64,000 nucleotides of DNA from Synechococcus sp. CS-1331 (lineage in GTDB: Bacteria > Cyanobacteriota > Cyanobacteriia > PCC-6307 > Cyanobiaceae): NCBI GenBank assembly GCA_025127975.1, contig JAHLYQ010000041.1, positions 1 through 64,000 on the forward strand, read 5' to 3'. Below the pieces are notes generated by a model, which saw only the letters and a list, made by a program, of their open reading frames with translations, was not told the DNA's origin and ran no database searches. Below, in pieces: positions 1 through 6,521 of this stretch (position 1 is the stretch's first letter; each line of letters begins with the position of its first letter). Position numbers and translations under genes: made by a program.

Positions 1-1
1 C

Positions 2-64
2 CCACTTGACCTGGCTGCTGCTACTGCCACCCCAGTGGCACTGACAGCACCGGCTATTGGTTGA
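2..64 (+). CDS. C-terminal end of a gene cut by the left edge (unknown)
   Basis: An open frame enters from the left edge and ends with TGA at 62-64. The visible 20 residues are rich in Ala, Thr and Pro and end in PAIG. A strong terminator begins 47 bases after the stop, which supports a real gene ending here. The fragment is too short and too low in complexity to assign a family. The reading frame is the weakest part of the call. Confidence 0.3.
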   Translation, partial: PLDLAAATATPVALTAPAIG

Positions 65-110
65 GGCTTAACAGCCCGGCAAAGGCCAACCCCCAAACGG
101 AATCCCCCCG

Positions 111-138
111 GCCCCCTCGCAAGAGGGGGCTTTTTGTT
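111..138 (+). terminator. Rho-independent terminator
   Basis: A perfect 8-bp stem (GCCCCCTC / GAGGGGGC) with a GCAA tetraloop at 111-130 is followed by TTTTTGTT. It is oriented to end transcription entering from the left edge. Confidence 0.85.
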
Positions 139-727
139 GGCGGGGGCTTTTGGACTACGGCCCAATCTCAATCGATCACCCGCCACGGTGGGAGCCACCC
201 CAACGCTCGCCTTGCTTTTCTTTCCCTTCTGAAACATCACCACAGCCAAAGTGCTGACCCTCTAGGCCAAGATCCGCATCCCCGACTTTGCAGCACTGGG
301 TCCGGGTGGGGTCGCCAGAAACCACAATTACCTGGCTTTTACTGTCCACCGCACCACCGGTTCAAGGTTTGGGCGCAGCAGCAAACCGACGCCTACCGGC
401 ACCTATGGGATCGCATCGACCGGCAGCAAGAGCAACAGACCGCGTGATTGCGCTCAATGCAGTTCAAGGGGCCAGCCTGGTTTACCAGTGACAGACCTTT
501 CCGCTCGGTGGAGCACCACCGGACACCTCCCAGCATCTCACCGACTCCTTCTTCTACCGCCCTAAGGTGATGAGTTGGAGCGCGATTAGGGGAATGCAGA
601 CAAAATCCAAGGAGAACATCCCACAGGCAGCAAAACCGGCAGCTTCGAGCGGCTTGCAGCTGGATTGGTCAGGGCTGCACCCCTTGGCCAGTAATTTTCA
701 AAGAAACGCCGAGGTGGAGTAGCCCAA

Positions 728-1277
728 ATTGATCATCTCTCCGAAAAGCTGGTGAGCTGGGCTGTGTCAGGAGGGCTGGCTAGTCTTGGAGCGAAGGCGC
801 ACACGCCGGCGCAAACGACGACTGAAGCCGAAGGCAGCTCCTAAGCCAAGCCGAGGCAGTGGGCCGGGAACGTTTGCGGGACTCCCAGGGCTCCGGAAGC
901 AGGCATACCTAAGGATGCGAGCGTTATACCGCTGAAGGTGGGGCTGCTGGAGATGGTAGTACCTGAAACGCATGAGGGATCAATTCCGAATACTCAAACG
1001 CGATACGATAAGCCCAACCCTATGCTGCTGTTGCTTGATGAAAAAACGGTGGTTGGCACTATGCCCGCGCCAAGAGTGATCGGCCCAGTGATCCCATAAG
1101 CATTACATTAGAGCTTAGACCGGTACAAAACACGTTGTCAAGGGCTCATACCCCAGTACAGCTGGAAGCATATAAAGGACTCGACAGCAAGTTCAACGAT
1201 CCAATCCCCTCAACAACCAGATTGCCGCCCAACTCATAGAAATTGAAAATCAGCACGGCCTGGACTGGCGGGGCTAG
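728..1277 (+). pseudogene. Decayed coding remnant (frame-shifted, unknown family)
   Basis: Protein-like text continues across several frames. Frame 728-841 (IDHLSEKLVSWAVSGG...) ends at TAA 842-844. The same frame then stays open from 845 to TAA 1097-1099 (...KTVVGTMPAPRVIGPVIP). Another frame is open from 1042 (NGGWHYARAKSD...) through ...YKGLDSKFNDP near 1203. A third frame at 1203-1277 continues NPLNNQIAAQLIEIENQ and ends GLDWRG-stop. The joins suggest one ancestral gene broken by a stop and small indels. I do not recognise the family. In GC-rich DNA open frames arise by chance, so this remains tentative. Confidence 0.33.
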
Positions 1278-1309
1278 GGCCCAAGGCAAAGGAGTTGCGG
1301 AGCCTTGAT

Positions 1310-1330
1310 TTCTGTACAGACTGTACAGAA
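1310..1330. promoter_or_regulatory. Perfect 21-bp palindrome, possible operator
   Basis: TTCTGTACAG - A - CTGTACAGAA is a perfect inverted repeat around a single central base. Its symmetry and size fit the binding site of a dimeric regulator. It lies in the gene-free region, downstream of the 3' end of the minus-strand gene at 1409-1693 and just after the decayed remnant. No intact gene is obviously controlled by it. Confidence 0.45.
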
Positions 1331-1408
1331 TCCTGACAGTGGCGTTTGGGCTATCCAGCTCCTACAAACCCACCTGCATATGGCGCGGCCCAGCTCTTGA
1401 TTTCTGGC

Positions 1409-1693
1409 TCAGGCCCGGGGCCTGATCAATTGCAGCACCTGGGGATTGGTCGCCGCCATCCGGCGTTCCCCATCCAACGCAGCGAGAATCAGACGGGCTG
1501 CTGCAGCCACATCTCCCCGTTCAGCAGCTAGCTGGGCTTGGCTGGTGTTGGTATGGATCAGAATGGTGAGCTGATCCCGTCGCCCGTCTAACTCTGAGGC
1601 CCCAGCTCTAGCTGCTGGCTTCGGGGCCGAAGCAGCTTGATCTGGGGCCGCAATTGGCACTTGGCTAGAAAGAATCGCTGTCATCTCAACCAT
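1409..1693 (-). CDS. Small hypothetical protein
   Basis: Encodes 94 residues with no signal peptide or membrane segment. The N-terminal third is Ala/Pro-rich and probably disordered. The rest looks helical, with a TPR-like stretch containing AERGDVAAAARLILAALDGE. Met1 and Met4 are both possible starts and neither has a clear Shine-Dalgarno. It is first of three small minus-strand genes (with 1732-1986 and 2031-2294) spaced about 40 bases apart, so co-transcription is possible. Its 'GD..AA..L' pattern resembles that of the next gene upstream (LTRGDLQRSQTLRDQIAAL), which hints at a shared helical-hairpin fold. No function is assigned. Confidence 0.5.
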   Translation of the reverse strand: MVEMTAILSSQVPIAAPDQAASAPKPAARAGASELDGRRDQLTILIHTNTSQAQLAAERGDVAAAARLILAALDGERRMAATNPQVLQLIRPRA

Positions 1694-1731
1694 ATGGAAC
1701 TGAAAGAATGGGGGCCATCCAGGCCCCCCGC

Positions 1732-1986
1732 TTAGGTGCCCGGCTCTTCGAGATTGCCCCCCAAGGCCGCTATCTGATCGCGCAGGGTTTGGGACCTCTG
1801 CAGATCTCCCCGGGTGAGGGCAACTGCCAGGGCAAACTCCAACTTCTCTAGCTGGTGGTCGCCCTCGCCGCTGTTGGAGGGGAAAGAGTTACGGGAGGGG
1901 GAAGCAGCGGACACCCCGCCAATTTGGGGACAACGGTTGGCTGAGCCGTGCTGCAAACCGGAATGGGACTGCGTGGGATAAGCCAT
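1732..1986 (-). CDS. Small hypothetical protein
   Basis: Encodes 84 residues. The first 45 are polar, Ser/Gly-rich and probably disordered. The C-terminal 38 form a plausible helical hairpin (LEKLEFALAVALTRGD, then QTLRDQIAALGG) ending in an acidic tail. Codon use is like that of neighbouring genes. It lies between two other small minus-strand genes. I do not recognise a family. Confidence 0.52.
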   Translation of the reverse strand: MAYPTQSHSGLQHGSANRCPQIGGVSAASPSRNSFPSNSGEGDHQLEKLEFALAVALTRGDLQRSQTLRDQIAALGGNLEEPGT

Positions 1987-2030
1987 GGCCGCTTTCTTAC
2001 CATTCTGCCACCGGTGACCAGCCCCCGCGC

Positions 2031-2294
2031 TCAGGCCGCCGCGGCCAGCGGAGCGGATTGCTCGGCCGGTTCCTCCTGCATCTCAAGCAGGGCGCGGCAG
2101 TCGAGCACCAATCGCTCCACATTGGCGAGGCTGGCGATCTCCTGGGGATCGGAATCCAGCCGCCGATCCAGCTGCAGTTCCAGACCGGCCAAACGCTGCT
2201 CCAGCTTCACCAGGCGCTGGGAAAGGGCATGGACTGTATGGGCCAGATCCTCGGCGTTGCGGCTGATGCGGAAGGAAACCGACTCGGGGGCCAT
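2031..2294 (-). CDS. Conserved-looking small coiled-coil protein
   Basis: Starts at ATG 2292-2294 and encodes 87 residues beginning MAPESVSFRISRNAEDL. Residues 15-45 (HALSQRLVKLEQRLAGLELQLD) have a heptad pattern typical of a coiled coil. They are followed by a short helix (ASLANVERLVLDCRALLEMQEE) and an Ala-rich tail. The frame extends upstream to 2549, but that part overlaps the signal peptide of the divergent gene at 2396, so the shorter start is preferred. No catalytic motif is visible. Function unknown. Confidence 0.68.
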   Translation of the reverse strand: MAPESVSFRISRNAEDLAHTVHALSQRLVKLEQRLAGLELQLDRRLDSDPQEIASLANVERLVLDCRALLEMQEEPAEQSAPLAAAA

Positions 2295-2395
2295 CGCTAG
2301 ACGAGCAGTGATGCCGATAACAGCACAGAAACCGGGCCTGGCCAAGGCCAGCTGAATCGATACGGTGGGCCCTACCCGTTGACGCTGCCCTAGCC

Positions 2396-2809
2396 ATGGC
2401 CCCGAGCCTCCCTTTGCCGCCATCGCCGCGACTGCGCCAGGGCATGCTGCGGATCGCCCTTGTTGCCACGGCATGCCTGCCAATGGCGAGCCTGCCCAGC
2501 CAGGCCCAAACGCCAGAGAGCACTCCCAGCGCGGGCGGGAAGGGGGCACAGATCTATTGCTTCATGCGCAACAACGGCAACAGCCACCAAGTGAGCTGGG
2601 ATGCGGCCTATGCCGTGATCAAGCGCCAGAGCGACAAGCTGTTTAAAACCTCTCCGGAACATGCTGCGGTGATGATCACCGAAGCCGTCGTCCAGAACCC
2701 CAGTGTCTATCCAGACTGCGGCCGCTATCTCGGTGACCTGTTCTCAAAACCTGAAGCCAAGCCAGAGGCGGGCAGCAGCAGTGGCGCCAATAAAAAAGTC
2801 AGTCCATAG
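2396..2809 (+). CDS. Small secreted protein (DUF6554-like)
   Basis: Encodes 137 residues. A signal peptide spans roughly residues 17-38 (MLRIALVATACLPMA..., probable cleavage after SQAQ). The mature domain starts with QIYCFMRNNGNSHQVSW and carries conserved-looking motifs KTSPEHAAVMITEAVV and YPDCGRYLGDLF. Two cysteines (in IYCFM and PDCGR) may form a disulfide. From memory this matches a cyanobacterium-specific family of small periplasmic proteins annotated DUF6554. The tail after about residue 120 is low complexity. A second ATG at 2444 would give a shorter signal peptide. It is followed after 28 bases by a lipoprotein gene on the same strand. Function unknown. Confidence 0.85.
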   Translation: MAPSLPLPPSPRLRQGMLRIALVATACLPMASLPSQAQTPESTPSAGGKGAQIYCFMRNNGNSHQVSWDAAYAVIKRQSDKLFKTSPEHAAVMITEAVVQNPSVYPDCGRYLGDLFSKPEAKPEAGSSSGANKKVSP

Positions 2810-2837
2810 GTCTCACCATGGCTGGCTGCCGGGTTCC

Positions 2838-3197
2838 GTGGCGACCGCTAGGGCCCTGCTCACCGGGGCCCTGCTCATGCTGCTGGCAGCTTGCTCAGAG
2901 GAGCCGCTGCCGGGCCAGCAACTGCGCAGCCATGAATGCCTCCAAAACATAACGCTGGACAAGTTGCCCGAGCACATCAGCCACTGCGATGCCGTAGTGG
3001 CGGCCTTCCCGGCCAACCCCAGCCCGCTCAACGACCGCTATCTGCTCCACAGCCTGGCCGGCAATGAGGCTGCCGCCTGCGCCGACATAACCAAGGCCTC
3101 CTCCCTGGCCCGGCAAATCCCAGCCAACAGCCTGGATCCCCAGCTGCGCAACGATCTGAAGCTGCGTCAGGAGCTCTGCCGCCGAGGCAAATCCTGA
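2838..3197 (+). CDS. Small lipoprotein, unknown function
   Basis: Using GTG at 2838 the product has 119 residues. A short hydrophobic leader (ARALLTGALLMLLAAC) ends in a lipobox with Cys at residue 19, so it is probably a lipid-anchored envelope protein. The mature part contains further cysteines (HECLQN, SHCDAV, AACADI, ELCRRGKS), enough for two disulfides. The frame is open further upstream across the previous gene, but only the GTG start places the lipobox correctly. It probably shares a transcript with the secreted-protein gene 28 bases upstream. No family recognised. Confidence 0.7.
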   Translation: MATARALLTGALLMLLAACSEEPLPGQQLRSHECLQNITLDKLPEHISHCDAVVAAFPANPSPLNDRYLLHSLAGNEAAACADITKASSLARQIPANSLDPQLRNDLKLRQELCRRGKS

Positions 3198-3201
3198 GCC
3201 G

Positions 3202-4794
3202 TCACCAGCGAGCCAGCAGATCCCGCACCATGGCCGGCAGGTTGCGGCGCTCCAAAAGCTGGGCGATCCTCTCGGCCTTGCTGGCGATCAGCCCATCGAC
3301 CAACTGATCGGCCACCCCCAGTTGGAGCCAGTGGCAGGTGAGACAGGCGCCCATGCCGATGCGGTGGCAGCGGTCTTCCGCCTGTTCCACATCGCCCGGG
3401 GTCCAGGGCCGCTCCACCAGCACCACATGGCGGGCCCGATGCAAGGTGAACCCCAGCCCGCCGGTGCCATAGGTGGCAATCAACAGGGGTTGCACGCCCC
3501 GCTGGAAAGCATCCACCTGTCCCTGGCGCTGCGCCGGGGGCAGGGCCCCGGTGAGCAGGCAACTGGCGGCAAAACTGCGATGCAATAACTGGGCAGTGGC
3601 CACAAAGGCTGTGAACACCACCACAGCCTCGCCCTGGCTGAGCAGCCCCGCCACCAGCTCCCTGGTGGCGGGCAACTTGTAGTCGGAGCCGATCTGCCGC
3701 AGGGCCGTCAGCACCGCCAACACCTCCCCATCCCGGCGCACCTCGCCGCGGGCCGCCCGGCGGCGGTAATCGTCAACCTTGCTCTGGAGGCGGTGCTGGA
3801 AACCGCGGGCCTGGGGGCCAGCGAGCTCCACGGGCCACAACTGGCGCCGCTTGGGGGGCAGGTCGAGACAATCCTGCTTGCGGCGATGCAACACCAGGGG
3901 CCGCACCAGCCGCTGCAGCTCCTCCAAATGGCTGGCCCCACTGGCCTGCCAAAGCCGCCGCCCCGCCTGCTCACGCCAGTGGCCCTGGCAGAAGTACTCC
4001 TCAAAGGCCCGTTGGTCCCGGGCCAGGGGGTGGCCGATGGCGGCCAGGAGCGGGAACAACTGGGCCGGGCGACCATTTTTCATCGGCGTGCCCGTGAGCA
4101 GCCAGATGGCCCTGAGCCGGGGATGGCGGGCCAGCCGCAACAGGCCCTGGCTGCGCCGGGTTTGGCCGTTCTGGGCGAAATGGGCCTCATCGGCGATCAA
4201 CACGGTGCCGGCCAGCGGCAGGGCCGGGGGCAGCCGGGCCCAGCTGTGCAGCTCGAGCTGCAGGCCCAGGGCAGCCGCTTCGCTCTGCCAGTGGCCATGC
4301 AGGCCGACAGGGGCAATCACCAGGATGCGGCAATCGGCCAGCCGCACCAGGGCCCTGGCGGCGACCAGGGCGGTGAGGGTCTTGCCCAGCCCCATAGCGT
4401 CGGCCAGCACCGCGCCGCGCCGCGCCAGCAGCCAGCGCACCGCGGCCCGTTGATGGGCAAACAGACAGCGCCCATCCAGCAAGGGCTCACCCAGCTGGGC
4501 CGCAGCCACCAGCTGCCGGTGGGGTGGCAGGGGCGGCAGGGGTTGCTCCATCCAGGCCAGCCAACGGGCCAGCTCGGGCTCCAGCGGGAAGCGACCCGCC
4601 AGGGCCTGCTGCAGCGCCGCTGCAGCCTCCAGGGGAAAACACCAGCAGCGCCGCCGCCCCGACCAGGAGCCCCGGGGCCGAATCGCCCGCAACTGGGCCT
4701 GGGTAACCGCGTCGTAGGGGCTGACCACCTCGATCTGACCCGTCGCTCCCAGGCGCAACAGGCAACGCATCCGCTGAAGTGCAATCCTCGACAC
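3202..4794 (-). CDS. SNF2-family helicase, SMARCAL1/HARP-like
   Basis: A 530-residue ATP-dependent DNA translocase of superfamily 2. Motifs in order: Walker A DAMGLGKT (132-139), DEAH (202-205), LLTGTPMKN (232-240), GTGGLGFTL (443-451) and QAEDRCHRIG (471-480). The region before the motor contains W-S-G-R-R-R-C-W-C-F-P-L (about 44-55), which resembles the HARP repeat that precedes the motor in SMARCAL1-type annealing helicases. Known relatives rewind or remodel stalled replication forks, so a role in fork repair is inferred. It is divergent from an HNH nuclease gene whose start lies 50 bases away. No nuclease domain is fused to it. The family is clear; the physiological role is not. Confidence 0.92.
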   Translation of the reverse strand: MSRIALQRMRCLLRLGATGQIEVVSPYDAVTQAQLRAIRPRGSWSGRRRCWCFPLEAAAALQQALAGRFPLEPELARWLAWMEQPLPPLPPHRQLVAAAQLGEPLLDGRCLFAHQRAAVRWLLARRGAVLADAMGLGKTLTALVAARALVRLADCRILVIAPVGLHGHWQSEAAALGLQLELHSWARLPPALPLAGTVLIADEAHFAQNGQTRRSQGLLRLARHPRLRAIWLLTGTPMKNGRPAQLFPLLAAIGHPLARDQRAFEEYFCQGHWREQAGRRLWQASGASHLEELQRLVRPLVLHRRKQDCLDLPPKRRQLWPVELAGPQARGFQHRLQSKVDDYRRRAARGEVRRDGEVLAVLTALRQIGSDYKLPATRELVAGLLSQGEAVVVFTAFVATAQLLHRSFAASCLLTGALPPAQRQGQVDAFQRGVQPLLIATYGTGGLGFTLHRARHVVLVERPWTPGDVEQAEDRCHRIGMGACLTCHWLQLGVADQLVDGLIASKAERIAQLLERRNLPAMVRDLLARW

Positions 4795-4844
4795 ATTGAC
4801 ACCCCAGGCGATGAAGGCACACTTCCGCCAACTGGGGCGCTCTG

Positions 4845-5267
4845 ATGCAGGCCAGGGATGCGGTTTTCTTAGAAGATCTATGTCCCAAATTGCGCGTCAG
4901 ACGCTGGCGCCAATCGCTTCACCTCGTCACCGATCGACGTTGCGTCTACTGCGGCGAACCCTCTGAATCGATTGACCACGTCCATCCCCAGAGCCGGGGG
5001 GGCCTGAGCGTCACCGAAAACTGCGTACCTGCCTGCCTGTCCTGCAACGGCCACAAGGGGGACGCCAACGCCTTTGAGTGGTACCGGCGCCAACCCTTCT
5101 ACGACCCCCGGCGGGCGATGGCGATCCGAGCCTGGTGCGATGGCGATCTGCGCCTGGCCTTGCGCTTGCTGCAGTGGATCCATCCAGGCGGAGCCCTGGA
5201 GGAAGCGGAAGCTCACCAGACCCGGCAGGCCTCCACGCCGTTGTGGCGCTGGCAGATGGCCTCCTGA
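4845..5267 (+). CDS. HNH endonuclease
   Basis: A 140-residue protein. The HNH fold is seen as CVYCGEPSESIDHVHPQSRGG (about 34-54), then N and ACLSCNGHKGD (about 59-73). The paired CxxC motifs bind structural zinc. The DH dyad and the final His would form the metal-dependent nuclease site. The C-terminal part (WYRRQPFYDPRRAMAIRAW) is typical of the cyanobacterial version of the family. The real substrate is unknown. It is transcribed away from the SNF2 helicase gene with a shared 50-base intergenic region. Its 3' end overlaps the end of a small opposite-strand gene. Confidence 0.92.
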   Translation: MQARDAVFLEDLCPKLRVRRWRQSLHLVTDRRCVYCGEPSESIDHVHPQSRGGLSVTENCVPACLSCNGHKGDANAFEWYRRQPFYDPRRAMAIRAWCDGDLRLALRLLQWIHPGGALEEAEAHQTRQASTPLWRWQMAS

Positions 5268-5446
5268 ACCTGGGGGCGCTCAGGGGCGACCAGCACGGCC
5301 AGCAGCAACAGCAGCACGGCCAGGCCCCCGGCCCCCTGCCCCCCGCTGGCAGAAAGATGCCTGGCGGATTTCAATGGCCTGGAACGGCCCGACACGGGCC
5401 TGGTGGAGAGTGGTGAGGAGAGTGGTGCTGGGACCGCCATCGCCAT
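5213..5446 (-). CDS. Small membrane protein ending in CRVW
   Basis: Up to 77 residues. The likely functional core is the last 40: one hydrophobic segment (AVLLLLLAVLV) followed by ERPQVQEAICQRHNGVEACRVW. The two cysteines flanking a short His-containing loop and the terminal Trp look like a specific domain and not a chance frame. The N-terminal part is low complexity, so a TTG start at 5374 is an alternative to ATG 5446. It overlaps the last 55 bases of the HNH gene in the opposite direction and is divergent from the SDR gene. Possibly a conserved cyanobacterial single-pass protein; function unknown. Confidence 0.45.
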   Translation of the reverse strand: MAMAVPAPLSSPLSTRPVSGRSRPLKSARHLSASGGQGAGGLAVLLLLLAVLVAPERPQVQEAICQRHNGVEACRVW

Positions 5447-5475
5447 AGCTGCGGAGGACTAATACAGGTGTACTC

Positions 5476-6411
5476 ATGAATGGGCCGCTTGTCAAGCCGG
5501 GGCGCCAGCTGCTGGTCATCGGCGCTGGCTACACCGGCCTGCGCCTGGCCCGCGCTGCCCGCCAGCGGGGCCTAACGGTGCGGCTCACCAGCCGCCGGCC
5601 CAGGCAGGGGGAAGATCCAGACCAAGACCTGGGCTGGCTGCAGTTCGACAGCGCCAGCGAACCTGCCCTGGTGCCCGCCGCCGAAGCCCTTGCCGGCATC
5701 ACGGACGTGCTGGTGAGCGTGCCTCCCGTCCAGGGCAGGGCCGAGCCGAACCTGGAGCTGCTGGGCCCGCTCCTACGGCAGCTCCCCCTGCAGTGGCTGG
5801 GCTACCTCTCCACCACCGGCGTCTATGGCGACACCGGTGGCGCCTGGGTGGATGAAACTGCCCCCCCCGCCCCCCGGGCCGGCCGCAGCCAGGCCCGCCT
5901 GGCCGCCGAACAGGCCTGGCTGGCCAGCGGCTTACCCGTACAGATCTTCCGCTTGCCGGCGATCTACGGGCCGGGCCGCTCCCCCTTTGCGTCCCTGCGG
6001 GCCGGCCAGAGCCGCTTGATCCACAAACCCGGCCAGGTGTTCTCCCGGGTGCATGTAGACGACGTCGTTGGCTGCCTGCTGCACTGCCTGGCCCTGCCCA
6101 GCGGGGGGCGTCCAACCGTGCTCAACGTGACCGATGACTGTCCCTGCCCATCGAGTGAAACCCTTGGCTACGCAGCCCACCTGCTGGGGCTCAAACTGCC
6201 ATTGGTGGAGCACTACGCCGCCATTGAGGCCAGCATGGGTGCCATGGCCCGCAGCTTCTGGTCTGAAAACCGGCGGGCCAGCAACCAGCTGCTGCGCACC
6301 ACCCTTGGCTATGACCTGCGGTACCCCAGCTATCGGGAGGGCTACCGGGCCTGCCTGGCAGAGGAGCTGGCCGGTGGACAGTCCTTGAGATCGGCCGGAT
6401 CGGCCACGTAG
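5476..6411 (+). CDS. NAD(P)-dependent SDR / nucleoside-sugar epimerase family protein
   Basis: A 311-residue extended-SDR protein. The Rossmann motif is LLVIGAGYTGLRLARAA (about 12-28). The core has YLSTTGVYGDTGGAWVDE, and FRLPAIYGPGR is typical of YeeZ-like family members. The canonical YxxxK is not evident in the usual place, which is common in this atypical subgroup. The substrate cannot be deduced. The gene starts at ATG 5476 about 30 bases from the opposite-strand small gene. Its end overlaps the 3' part of another small minus-strand gene at 6342-6521. Confidence 0.9.
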   Translation: MNGPLVKPGRQLLVIGAGYTGLRLARAARQRGLTVRLTSRRPRQGEDPDQDLGWLQFDSASEPALVPAAEALAGITDVLVSVPPVQGRAEPNLELLGPLLRQLPLQWLGYLSTTGVYGDTGGAWVDETAPPAPRAGRSQARLAAEQAWLASGLPVQIFRLPAIYGPGRSPFASLRAGQSRLIHKPGQVFSRVHVDDVVGCLLHCLALPSGGRPTVLNVTDDCPCPSSETLGYAAHLLGLKLPLVEHYAAIEASMGAMARSFWSENRRASNQLLRTTLGYDLRYPSYREGYRACLAEELAGGQSLRSAGSAT

Positions 6412-6521
6412 GGCAGGCCCAGGTCGCCGAGCAGGCGCCCCCAGCGCAGCTCGATCCAGCCCTTATTGATTCCCGTAGCCAAGCCCAGCACCAGACCCCC
6501 CAGCAACAACCAGCGCAGCAT
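6342..6521 (-). CDS. Small membrane protein, unknown
   Basis: From ATG 6519-6521 it encodes 59 residues: MLRWLLLGGLVLGLATG is a hydrophobic anchor, followed by INKGWIELRWGRLL and GDLGLPYVADPADL. The frame is open upstream to 6623, but that part lies inside pdxA. The gene overlaps the last 70 bases of the SDR gene (convergent), and its start codon interleaves with that of pdxA (divergent). A coding role is supported by the aromatic/basic pattern after the anchor, but homologues would be needed to confirm it. Confidence 0.5.
   Translation of the reverse strand: MLRWLLLGGLVLGLATGINKGWIELRWGRLLGDLGLPYVADPADLKDCPPASSSARQAR

Larger units (their letters stand above)
139..1408. other. 1.27-kb stretch without an intact gene
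   Basis: No frame here has a start, a length and a composition that I would accept as a living gene. Several short open stretches still read like protein, for example plus-strand 492-722, which ends ...NFQRNAEVE and is closed by TAG. They stop or change frame repeatedly. Local composition is less GC-rich than the flanking genes, mainly over 980-1260. The simplest reading is decayed coding DNA from a gene or element lost at this site. No terminal inverted repeats or transposase motifs were found. Confidence 0.5.

Noticed and set aside
61..447. 128-residue plus-strand frame across the first terminator
   Set aside because: It runs straight through a strong terminator hairpin and has random composition. 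Only its last ~25 residues look protein-like, so it was treated as part of the decayed region.
1310..1330. LexA (SOS) box
   Set aside because: The cyanobacterial LexA box needs GTAC-N4-GTWC spacing; here the two GTAC cores are five bases apart.
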